Shown here: piece after piece, positions 1-7,352 of the stretch | How positions within the stretch are numbered: position 1 is the first letter of the stretch | Layout: each line of letters begins with the position of its first letter | Assembly: GCA_964440805.1 (NCBI GenBank) | Contig: CAYTTR010000001.1 | Coordinates: 137,746-201,745, forward strand | Source of the DNA: CAYTTR01 sp964440805 | Lineage (GTDB): Bacteria; Acidobacteriota; Aminicenantia; Aminicenantales; Aminicenantaceae | Length of the DNA: 64,000 nt | Reading direction: 5' to 3' | Translations under genes and position numbers: made by a program | The notes under the pieces: generated by a model | The model's database searches: none | What the model saw: the letters and a program-made list of their open reading frames with translations, nothing else | Told to the model about the DNA's origin: nothing

Positions 1-456
1 GGATTGATGGAAGCAGCCAACCGTGGAGCAGAACGGGCTGGGGGCTTGTCCATAGGGATGAATATTTCCATTCCCCATGAGCAATACCCTAATCCCTACA
101 TTTCCAATGAGCTTAGCTTCATTTTTCATTATTTTTTCATGCGAAAATTTTGGCTCGTTTACAAAGCCAAGGCAGTGGTGGTCTTCCCCGGGGGCTTCGG
201 CACCATGGACGAGCTTTTTGAGCTGTTAACCTTGGTCCAAACAGATAAAATACCGCGTCGGCATATGAACATTGTGCTTTATGGTGAAAATTACTGGAGA
301 GAAGTGATAAACTTTGAATCTCTCTTGAAACACGGCACCATTTCACCAGAAGATATGGAAATCTTCTCTTTTATTTCAGGGACGATGGAGGCTTTCTCTT
401 TTTTAAAAAATAAGCTTCATCCTCTAATTAAAAATAAAATCCCTCCCAAAAAATGA
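1..456 (+). CDS. LOG family protein (lysine-decarboxylase-like Rossmann fold), 5' truncated
   Basis: The reading frame is open to the left edge of the window, so the N-terminus is missing. The visible part starts inside the family's conserved stretch (GLMEAANRGA) and contains the hallmark PGGFGTMDE about 60 residues later. In the LOG/TIGR00730 family these two motifs form the nucleotide-binding and catalytic site, and characterised members hydrolyse nucleoside 5'-monophosphates to free base plus ribose 5-phosphate. The family name 'lysine decarboxylase' is a historical misannotation. The stop codon overlaps the start of the downstream lipoprotein gene by 4 bases (ATGA), so the two are probably co-translated. 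The exact substrate cannot be told from sequence. Confidence 0.88.
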   Translation, partial: GLMEAANRGAERAGGLSIGMNISIPHEQYPNPYISNELSFIFHYFFMRKFWLVYKAKAVVVFPGGFGTMDELFELLTLVQTDKIPRRHMNIVLYGENYWREVINFESLLKHGTISPEDMEIFSFISGTMEAFSFLKNKLHPLIKNKIPPKK

Positions 457-1106
457 CCGACAAACATATAAAAAGACTTTTTTTTTCCTTTAAATTTATT
501 TTAATTCTTATTATTGCTTTTATTTTTTCTTCCTGTACCCGCATTAGAGTGGCCTCTCAGGCTCCCGCTGAAACAGGATTAGCTTCCTGGTATGGACCTG
601 ATTTTCACGAACGGCCCACCTCCAGCCGGGAAATTTATGATATGTATGACCTGACTGCAGCCCACAAGACTCTCCCATTTGGAACCATGGTCGTTGTTAC
701 CAACCTGGAAAACGGGAAATCAGTAACCGTTCGTATAAATGACCGGGGCCCTTTTATAAAGGGCAGGATTGTTGATCTTTCATATGCTGCAGCCAAGGCC
801 ATTGACATGGTTGGCCCGGGAGTAGTGCCTGTCAAGCTGGAAATTATGGAAAAAAGCCTGCCTCCATCTGGAATCAGTAAACTCCGGTATTATGTCCAGG
901 TTGGTTCTTTCATCAGGAAAAAAAATGCTTTTAATCTTCAAGCAGAATTAAAAAAACAATTTCCCAAGGTTCATATCTCCCAATTTTCAACCCGGCAGAG
1001 TCTCTATTACCGGGTACGAATCCCTGCAAGCTCAAGAAAGGATGCCGAGAATATCTCCTCAAGATTGCTCAAGTTAGATTACAGTCCTATCATCTTTGAA
1101 GAATAG
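453..1106 (+). CDS. rlpA: RlpA-like septal ring lipoprotein with SPOR domain
   Basis: 217 aa. The N-terminus has a basic stretch, a hydrophobic core and a lipobox ending FSSC (Cys28), so it is probably an envelope lipoprotein. Residues about 42-130 form the RlpA double-psi beta-barrel: GLASWYG, a TLPFGT segment, VRINDRGP with the catalytic-type Asp, and RIVDLS. Residues about 145-217 look like a SPOR domain (YYVQVGSF...YYRVRI), which binds denuded septal peptidoglycan. Characterised RlpA proteins are lytic transglycosylases acting on naked glycan at the division site; that activity is inferred here. The start overlaps the upstream LOG stop (ATGA). The gene converges on the amidohydrolase cluster, with 53 bases between the stops. 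Confidence 0.9.
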   Translation: MTDKHIKRLFFSFKFILILIIAFIFSSCTRIRVASQAPAETGLASWYGPDFHERPTSSREIYDMYDLTAAHKTLPFGTMVVVTNLENGKSVTVRINDRGPFIKGRIVDLSYAAAKAIDMVGPGVVPVKLEIMEKSLPPSGISKLRYYVQVGSFIRKKNAFNLQAELKKQFPKVHISQFSTRQSLYYRVRIPASSRKDAENISSRLLKLDYSPIIFEE

Positions 1107-1124
1107 ATTATCGTTTTTAGCCGG

Positions 1125-1152
1125 GAAGAGGTGTCCCCTTGGGAAACTTCTC
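1125..1152. repeat. Short imperfect hairpin shared with 11397-11430
   Basis: This segment lies between two convergent genes. It contains the core aggtgtccccttgggaaac, which closely matches the core ggggtgtccctttggggaac near 11402. The flanks gaag/cttc can pair, giving an imperfect hairpin. It may be a small dispersed palindromic (REP-like) repeat doubling as a terminator. Evidence is limited to two copies in the window. Confidence 0.4.
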
Positions 1153-1159
1153 ATGCCTT

Positions 1160-2431
1160 TTATCTTTTTTTGTATTTTTCCAGGAGTTCGGTGTACCTGT
1201 TGGCAAGGTCAACTTCCTGACCCTCGATAAACACATGCTTTATACTGGTTCTTAGTTCCAGGATGTCTCCATCACAGAGGACAATATTGGCTAATTTATC
1301 TTTTTCCAAACTTCCCATTAAATGAGCCACTCCGAATATCTGAGCAGGATAGAGAGTAACCGCTTTCAAGGCTTCTTCTTTGGGCAAGCCAAAAGCAGCT
1401 GCTTTGGCTGCCTGGTAAGGAAAATCCTTGGCTAAGCTGGCACTTTGGGAAGAAAAAGCAATTTTCACTCCTGCTTTTTGAAGATACGAGGGCAGCCGGT
1501 ACAAAGCATCATAACCATCTTCCCATTTGGGAGGCATGGCTGTTAGTGTACCCATGATTACAGGGAATCCTGCCTCAGCAATCTCATCCACAACCTTCCA
1601 TCCTTCGGTAACTCCGAATAAAATAGCGTCCAATTTTTCCTCGTTGACAAAATTGATAACATCTTTGATATCTTTCTCAGCGTGAACAGAAATGATCACT
1701 GGGAGTTCACCCTGAATCACAGGCAATAGTGACTCCAATTTTAAATCAAAATTAGGAAGAGGAAGAAGAAGGTTTTGTTTGGCATATTCCCGCCTATTCT
1801 GGTAGTAACGGGCTTCTTTGAAGAGCTCTTTAAGTTCTTCGATTTGCTTTGAAGCCGGCTCGGTATCAGCTAAACCTCCTCGCCTGGTTTTTGCTCTTAT
1901 GGACGGAAATTCAATATGCATGGCAACAGGTGCTTTTATAATCATTTCTCCTGGTGTCCAACCATCCAATTTAATTAAACCGCTTTGTCCTGCTATAAGT
2001 CCTCCCGATGGACAAACAAGGGAAGCGGTTATTCCATTGGCCCTGGCAATGGGAATATGCATTGAATCCGGCCTTAAAGCCTCAAAGGCCAATGCCTGAG
2101 GATTTATATCACCGGTTTCACGGACATCAACCGTAGCCCTGATCGCACTTATCTCCATAAGACCAAGAAAAGAGAAGCCATCGATCATTCCAGGATAAGC
2201 CTTTAAACCTGAAGCATCCACTACCCTGGCTCCATCTGGAATGAGCACTTCAGTGCCAACTGCCTCTATTTTGCTTCCTTTGATAAGGATCACTCCCTGG
2301 GGAATTTCCTCTCCAACCACCGGAATGATCGTGGCTCCCTTGATAGCCACAACTTCAGTTTCTTTACTCTGAACGAAGGAAACCAAAAAAGCAACAGACA
2401 AAATGATTGTCAGAGCGAGCTTCTTATTCAT
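1160..2431 (-). CDS. Exported amidohydrolase-fold protein lacking metal ligands
   Basis: 423 aa with an N-terminal signal peptide (about residues 1-22). The overall order is that of the amidohydrolase superfamily: an N-terminal beta-sandwich strand region, a (beta/alpha)8 core and the C-terminal GSLEKDKLANIVL strand typical of imidazolonepropionase/dihydroorotase-like enzymes. The metal-binding HxH that should follow the GMID segment is replaced by GFSFLG (residues 85-90). The C-terminal metal Asp position reads SSQS rather than the usual SDS or TDS. It is therefore probably catalytically dead or mechanistically different. Its start overlaps the end of the next upstream gene by 8 bases, so it is the third gene of a three-gene operon whose middle member keeps its ligands; a partner or scaffold role is an inference. 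Confidence 0.75.
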   Translation of the reverse strand: MNKKLALTIILSVAFLVSFVQSKETEVVAIKGATIIPVVGEEIPQGVILIKGSKIEAVGTEVLIPDGARVVDASGLKAYPGMIDGFSFLGLMEISAIRATVDVRETGDINPQALAFEALRPDSMHIPIARANGITASLVCPSGGLIAGQSGLIKLDGWTPGEMIIKAPVAMHIEFPSIRAKTRRGGLADTEPASKQIEELKELFKEARYYQNRREYAKQNLLLPLPNFDLKLESLLPVIQGELPVIISVHAEKDIKDVINFVNEEKLDAILFGVTEGWKVVDEIAEAGFPVIMGTLTAMPPKWEDGYDALYRLPSYLQKAGVKIAFSSQSASLAKDFPYQAAKAAAFGLPKEEALKAVTLYPAQIFGVAHLMGSLEKDKLANIVLCDGDILELRTSIKHVFIEGQEVDLANRYTELLEKYKKR

Positions 2432-3755
2432 TTATTCCTCCCTTCTTTTCTTCATTCTTTTGTTCTTTCTTTTCTTTTTCCACTTCCATGCGTTCTTTCA
2501 GGTATTGAGCTCGGTCAAAATATATTTGACCTTCAATAATTGTCATATCACAACGGGTATAGGCGCTTAACGGGTGTTCATTAAAAACAGCAAGGTCTCC
2601 ATCCTTTCCTTCTTCCAGGCTCCCTACTAATTTGTCGACTCCCAGTTGAATAGCCGGGTTGATGGTAACCAACTTAAGTGATTCTTCTTCAGAAAGATCA
2701 CCGTATTTCATGGCTTTAGCTGCATCGTTGAACAGCCGGCGGATTCTCTCGCCGCTGTCAGAATTTATGGAGACCAGGATTCCATTTTTTGTGCAGTAAG
2801 CAGCATTATAGGCAATACCTTCCGAGGCTTCCACTTTATAAGCCCAGTTATCAGCGAAAATCGAAAGCCCAATGTTTTCGGCAGCCAGTTCTTTGACTAT
2901 TTTAAAAGCTTCCGAGGCATGCTCAAAGCAGGCTATTTTAAAACCGAATTCCTTGGAAAGGGCTATAAATTCCAGGGTTTCATCCGCCCGGTAAGTGTGG
3001 CAGCGGGCCCATATCTTCCCCTTAAGAAGATCTGCTAAGCGTTCAAGACCAAGATCTTTCCGGGGAGGGAGAATGAAAGCGGTTTGCTTCTTTCCTTTTT
3101 TAACTTTATAAAACCGATCCCATTCATTCATATAGTTCTTGGCCTTTTCTAATTCCCGCCGGATTATTGCCTTAACTCCCATTCTTGTTTGTGGATAACG
3201 GGGTTTACCCATAGAGATAAAATTGGCCCTTTTAGGATTCTCTCCCAAAGCGAATTTCAAGGTGCGTTGCGCCTGGGGAACAATTATCTCTTCAGCGGTT
3301 TTACCCCACTTCATTTTCAGGGTGATGTTTTCTCCTCCGATGGGATTAGCAGAACCATGCATGGTATGAACCATGGTCACACCACCTGACAGGGCTGCAA
3401 AGATGGAAGTATCCTCAGCGTTCAGGACATCCCTCATATCAACTTGGGACGAGATGGCCACCGAGCTTTCATTGGTTCCAGCAAGAGCAATATGGGTATG
3501 GGAGTCAATTATTCCTGGCATAACATACTTGCCGGATACATCTACTACCTGGACTCCTTCTGGTACTGGGAGAGCCTTTCCAATTTTTTTTATTTTCCCG
3601 TCAATGATCAGAATATCACCATCTTGAATGATTCCCTGAGTAATAGTCAATAGTATCCCATTTTTTATCAATAAATCCTGGGCTTCTCCAAAAACGGGAA
3701 AAAAGACCAGGGCTAACAATAAGTAAATAATTTTAACGCTTTTTGTTATCTTCAT
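2424..3755 (-). CDS. Exported amidohydrolase (metal-dependent hydrolase), apparently active
   Basis: 443 aa with a signal peptide (about residues 1-25). It carries a full set of amidohydrolase metal ligands: DSHTH (residues 84-88), CHTYRADE (His253), FEHASEA (His279) and NSDSGE (Asp333). The C-terminal GSLEEGKDGDLAVF segment is the usual closing beta-strand motif. The extreme C-terminus is rich in Lys and Glu. Family members hydrolyse cyclic amides, imidazolones or dipeptides (prolidase-like); the substrate cannot be assigned. It is the middle gene of a tandem trio on this strand, 12 bases downstream of the first gene and overlapping the last by 8. Export suggests an extracytoplasmic substrate such as peptides. 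Confidence 0.85.
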   Translation of the reverse strand: MKITKSVKIIYLLLALVFFPVFGEAQDLLIKNGILLTITQGIIQDGDILIIDGKIKKIGKALPVPEGVQVVDVSGKYVMPGIIDSHTHIALAGTNESSVAISSQVDMRDVLNAEDTSIFAALSGGVTMVHTMHGSANPIGGENITLKMKWGKTAEEIIVPQAQRTLKFALGENPKRANFISMGKPRYPQTRMGVKAIIRRELEKAKNYMNEWDRFYKVKKGKKQTAFILPPRKDLGLERLADLLKGKIWARCHTYRADETLEFIALSKEFGFKIACFEHASEAFKIVKELAAENIGLSIFADNWAYKVEASEGIAYNAAYCTKNGILVSINSDSGERIRRLFNDAAKAMKYGDLSEEESLKLVTINPAIQLGVDKLVGSLEEGKDGDLAVFNEHPLSAYTRCDMTIIEGQIYFDRAQYLKERMEVEKEKKEQKNEEKKGGINE

Positions 3756-3767
3756 TGTTCTGCTCCT

Positions 3768-5384
3768 TTAATTCCCGTTGTCAGGAATCCGGCTTGCCTG
3801 CAATTCAGCGCTTCCTCCAGCAAAAGAAATGGTTCCTTCTATTCTTTCCTGAGTGGCTGTTCCTTCGAATGCAAGCTCCATGGATTCTCCCATAATATCA
3901 GCCCGGATGGTAAAAGTGAGCTTATTTTCACTTAAAATTCCATCCGTTATTTCCCACTCACCCATTTCACTGGATATGGTTCCACTTATCTGGTTGGCAG
4001 TTTGCTGAAATTCCAGAATTGTTTCCATGGCTCCCATCGGACCTGATACCCGGGCGCTCCATTTACCGGAGATATCTGCGGCAGCCTCTTTTTTTCCTTT
4101 TGGAGGCTCTTTTATTTCAAACTTAATACCATCCACAAAAACCATTTTTATATTTGAGTCCTGGTCAAAAATCTCTCCTTCTGTCAGGACAATATTAGCT
4201 ATTTTCCCTGGTTCAATTGTTCCCAGGATAGAATCCATACCCAGGATGCGGGCAGGTTGAATAGTGACTGCTTTCAGGGCTTCTTCTTCAGGAAGGCCAG
4301 CCTTTATAGCCAGACGGATATTCTTTAAATAATCACCTGGATTGGAGCTCTTAGTGGAAACTAGAGCAAAAGCAAGCCCTTCCTGGTGGAGGGTGGCGGC
4401 ATTTGAGGGATAAATTTCTTCCTTAGCTTTCTTTTTCAGTTCTTCGCCCATGTTGGCATAACGGCTGCTTGAGGGTGGCTCAAAGTTGAGAGAAACCAAG
4501 AGCGGCAAGCGGGCTTTCTTGAGCCAATCGACCACTCTCCAGCCTTCACTGGTCCCGGCCAGCACAGCTTTCGGTTTGAACTCTTCAATCAGCCGGATAG
4601 CCCGTTTGATATCTTCCAGGTTGCTACATTCAAAAATAAAAGGCTCTTTGCCTGAAATTCCTGATTTCAGATTTTCCAGGAAAGGGTCATATTCCGGTCT
4701 TTTAACTTTACCAGGAGCTTGCTGGAAAATATTGAGATGTTCCAGGTAGTACAGGGTATCCAGGAAAGATTGGCGGAGAAGGGCCATTGTACCCATGAGG
4801 CTGGAGGGATAACTTCCCCGTGAAGTAGTGAAAAAAATATGCATACCCCATGCATCATTGAGAATCATCCTGTTAATTTCTATGCCATTCAGGTTAAGAA
4901 GAACGCTCCGGCCAGCAAAAATATTTTCCGGTGGAACAATCAGGACCGTGGTCACTCCGGTCCTGTGAAGGGAATCGAGAACTGCTTTTTTGACATCAAG
5001 ATTCTTCCAGGCGAAAAAATCTGTCTTGTCCCAATTACGCTCCTCCTCTCCTGTTCCAGGGAATCCAGGCCTCTGAGGAGTTTCTTTTTTCTCTGTTTTC
5101 AAGAAATATCCGGTATGGGCATCAATTAATCCCGGATAGGCGCATAAATTTTTTGCTTCGATTATCTGAGCGTCAGGGGGAATGTTCAGGGTATCGGCTG
5201 TGCCAATGGCTTCTATTTTTCCATCCCTGATGATTATTAATCCACTTTCGATTACCGGTCCTGTGACTGGATGTACCCGGCATCCCGTCAAGGCATAGGT
5301 GGGACTGACAGAAGTGGCTAAAAGGTTTCCCGACAGAAAAAAAACTGTCAGGAAACAAACAAATACGGTTCTTTGGATTTTCAT
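3768..5384 (-). CDS. Exported amidohydrolase-fold protein with extra C-terminal beta domain, metal site degraded
   Basis: 538 aa with a signal peptide (about residues 1-23). The amidohydrolase core spans about 30-420 and ends with the GTIEPGKIANIVL strand. The metal motif reads DAHTGYF (residues 88-94), so only the first His of HxH survives. The later His and Asp positions are not evident (the Asp region reads VSTKSS). Residues about 430-538 form an added domain beginning DISGKWSARV, with alternating strands resembling a lipocalin-like or DUF-type beta-barrel. It is the promoter-proximal gene of the trio; its start has a good ribosome site (AAAGGAGG) and lies 26 bases from the divergent HprK-like gene. 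Confidence 0.75.
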   Translation of the reverse strand: MKIQRTVFVCFLTVFFLSGNLLATSVSPTYALTGCRVHPVTGPVIESGLIIIRDGKIEAIGTADTLNIPPDAQIIEAKNLCAYPGLIDAHTGYFLKTEKKETPQRPGFPGTGEEERNWDKTDFFAWKNLDVKKAVLDSLHRTGVTTVLIVPPENIFAGRSVLLNLNGIEINRMILNDAWGMHIFFTTSRGSYPSSLMGTMALLRQSFLDTLYYLEHLNIFQQAPGKVKRPEYDPFLENLKSGISGKEPFIFECSNLEDIKRAIRLIEEFKPKAVLAGTSEGWRVVDWLKKARLPLLVSLNFEPPSSSRYANMGEELKKKAKEEIYPSNAATLHQEGLAFALVSTKSSNPGDYLKNIRLAIKAGLPEEEALKAVTIQPARILGMDSILGTIEPGKIANIVLTEGEIFDQDSNIKMVFVDGIKFEIKEPPKGKKEAAADISGKWSARVSGPMGAMETILEFQQTANQISGTISSEMGEWEITDGILSENKLTFTIRADIMGESMELAFEGTATQERIEGTISFAGGSAELQASRIPDNGN

Positions 5385-5410
5385 GCTCCTCCTTTCATAA
5401 AAAATGGCAG

Positions 5411-6529
5411 ATGAAGTATCTATTCAAAACATCCCCTTCTTCATGGATTGATAATTTTAACAAAACTAATCCCTGGAAAAAAGCTTTTATTCATGCAATT
5501 CATAAAGTTGTTAGATCTCATCAATTTATGTATGATAAAAAAATGATTTATCGGACAGCAGTCAAGATACTTAAAGCGAAAATCGGCCTCATGGCCAACA
5601 GAAAAGACCTTCTCCCTGCTCTTCCTTTTCCAACAGAAGTACCTTCTCTTCTTACTGATTTTCACAAGATTGAAGAAATACCATTTTCCAGTAATTTAGA
5701 TGGATATTTGACTATCGAGGATCGGAAGCAATATAACCTAAAAATCCAGCGCAGCCAGGAAGGAATCCAGCTCACTGGACCGGTTGTTCACTTAAGTCAA
5801 ATCTCTTTTGACCCAAGATATACCCTCTGGGGAAACCAGGGCTTGCTCTATCGCTATTCCCTTTACTTGCTGGAAAAAAAATATTCTCTCTTCAGCTTTC
5901 ATGCCTGTTCTCTTTTCCAGAAAGAAAAAAACCGTCTTTTTCTTATAGCCGGGAGCGCGGGAAGCGGAAAAACAGTCTTTCTTTTAAACGGTCTTTCCTC
6001 CGGATTAAAGCTTTTCTCAACGGAAACAACTCATTTTTCTGCTACCAAAAAAAAGATTAACTGGTTCAAAGGTTCACTGATTGATAATGTCCGTCTGGAA
6101 ACGCTTTTTCACCATTTCCCTGATTTTATTTCCAACTATCTCGAGCGACAATCCCCAATTGCCGGGAAAAAAGCTGTTGATCTTTCAGCCTTCCAAACAG
6201 ACTTTGATACCAAGACGGATTTTTCTTCTGTTTACATTATTTTTCCCCATATAGAAGAGGGAAGACAGAGCTGCCTTTGTCAGCCTCTTGAGAAGAAAAT
6301 TTCTTTGCGACTTCTCTTTGAAAACATCTCCCAGAAATTGGCTGAAACGTTCCCCCTCTTTGAACAGATTCCTATAACCGGCTGGGATGAAGAAGGGCTG
6401 GCCCGAAACAGATTTAAGGCGGTGGCAGAACTTCTTTCATCTTCAGTTAAAACAGAGTGTTTCTCCATAGTCTCAAATCCCAAGGAATGCTGGGGGAATC
6501 TTCTTGATTCTCCTGAAAGGAATAAATAA
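5411..6529 (+). CDS. HprK-like P-loop protein
   Basis: 372 aa, soluble, with no signal peptide. A Walker A motif GSAGSGKT lies at residues 181-188, preceded by a segment (YSLFSFHACSL) that resembles the strand before the P-loop in HPr-kinase/PEP-carboxykinase-like proteins. The N-terminal 170 residues are not recognised. In this superfamily, stand-alone HprK-like proteins occur without a sugar phosphotransferase system, and their substrates are mostly unknown. The stop is immediately followed by the ATG of the comA-like gene with no gap, so the two are almost certainly one translational unit. A link to ComA, which uses phosphoenolpyruvate, is tempting but unproven. Confidence 0.65.
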   Translation: MKYLFKTSPSSWIDNFNKTNPWKKAFIHAIHKVVRSHQFMYDKKMIYRTAVKILKAKIGLMANRKDLLPALPFPTEVPSLLTDFHKIEEIPFSSNLDGYLTIEDRKQYNLKIQRSQEGIQLTGPVVHLSQISFDPRYTLWGNQGLLYRYSLYLLEKKYSLFSFHACSLFQKEKNRLFLIAGSAGSGKTVFLLNGLSSGLKLFSTETTHFSATKKKINWFKGSLIDNVRLETLFHHFPDFISNYLERQSPIAGKKAVDLSAFQTDFDTKTDFSSVYIIFPHIEEGRQSCLCQPLEKKISLRLLFENISQKLAETFPLFEQIPITGWDEEGLARNRFKAVAELLSSSVKTECFSIVSNPKECWGNLLDSPERNK

Positions 6530-7342
6530 ATGAAAAAAGCCTGGGAAGAAGTCATCACCTTCCCTCTTGAGGGAAGATCGAAAAAACCAAGAACTACTGG
6601 CTTAACCATGGTTATTGATAAAGGAATGGGTTTAAATACTATTCGGGATCTCTTAGAGACTTCGGGAGATTACATAGATATCATTAAACTTACCTTTGGA
6701 ACCTCGGCTTTTTACGACAAGGAATACCTGAGAGAGAAAAACAGCTTGATTGCTTCTTCCGGGATAGATGTCATGCCCGGAGGAACATTTTTGGAGATAG
6801 CTTACTGGCAAAAAAAAATTGACCTTTATCTTGAACAGGCTAAAGAACTTGGCTTTTCTGCAATCGAGATTTCTGATGGAACTATCCAATTAGACCTGGA
6901 AGACAGACAAAATCTTATAAAAAAAACTTTAAGGAAAGACTTCAAGGTATTAACAGAAGTTGGCAAAAAAGATCCCCGGGAAGTCATCCCTATTTCTTTG
7001 ATCCACCAGCTTATCCGCTCTGACTTGGAAAGCGGAGCTTTCAAGGTCATAATCGAAGCCAGGGAAGCTGGTAAGGGAGTGGGGATTTTTGATTCTCAGG
7101 GAAAAACAAAAGATGAGGAACTGGAAAACATTATAAGCAGAGTAGATGACCTTGACTGCCTTCTCTGGGAAGCTCCTCTGAAAAACCAGCAACAGATGTT
7201 CCTTCTAAGGTGGGGACCGAATGTCAACTTAGGTAATATACCACCAGGTGACATTTTGGCCTTAGAAGCCCTCAGACAAGGAGTGCGAGGAGATACTCTT
7301 AAAAGGGCTTATCTTGCCCAAAAAGACTGGTGTTCCTCATGA
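6530..7342 (+). CDS. comA: Phosphosulfolactate synthase family protein (ComA-like)
   Basis: 270 aa with the ComA/Hsa32 (beta/alpha)8-barrel pattern: GLTMVIDKGMG near the N-terminus, DIIKLTFGTSA, MPGGTFLEIA, EISDGTI, LTEVGKK and the C-terminal GPNVNLGNI. In methanogens ComA adds sulfite to phosphoenolpyruvate to make (2R)-phospho-3-sulfolactate, the first step of coenzyme M synthesis. Bacterial homologues are known for sulfolactate formation or have unknown roles. No ComB-, ComC- or ComDE-like gene was seen nearby, so the coenzyme M pathway is not supported by this window. The gene abuts the upstream HprK-like gene and converges on the glycosidase gene with only 10 bases between stops. Confidence 0.85.
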   Translation: MKKAWEEVITFPLEGRSKKPRTTGLTMVIDKGMGLNTIRDLLETSGDYIDIIKLTFGTSAFYDKEYLREKNSLIASSGIDVMPGGTFLEIAYWQKKIDLYLEQAKELGFSAIEISDGTIQLDLEDRQNLIKKTLRKDFKVLTEVGKKDPREVIPISLIHQLIRSDLESGAFKVIIEAREAGKGVGIFDSQGKTKDEELENIISRVDDLDCLLWEAPLKNQQQMFLLRWGPNVNLGNIPPGDILALEALRQGVRGDTLKRAYLAQKDWCSS

Positions 7343-7352
7343 AGGGAAAAAA

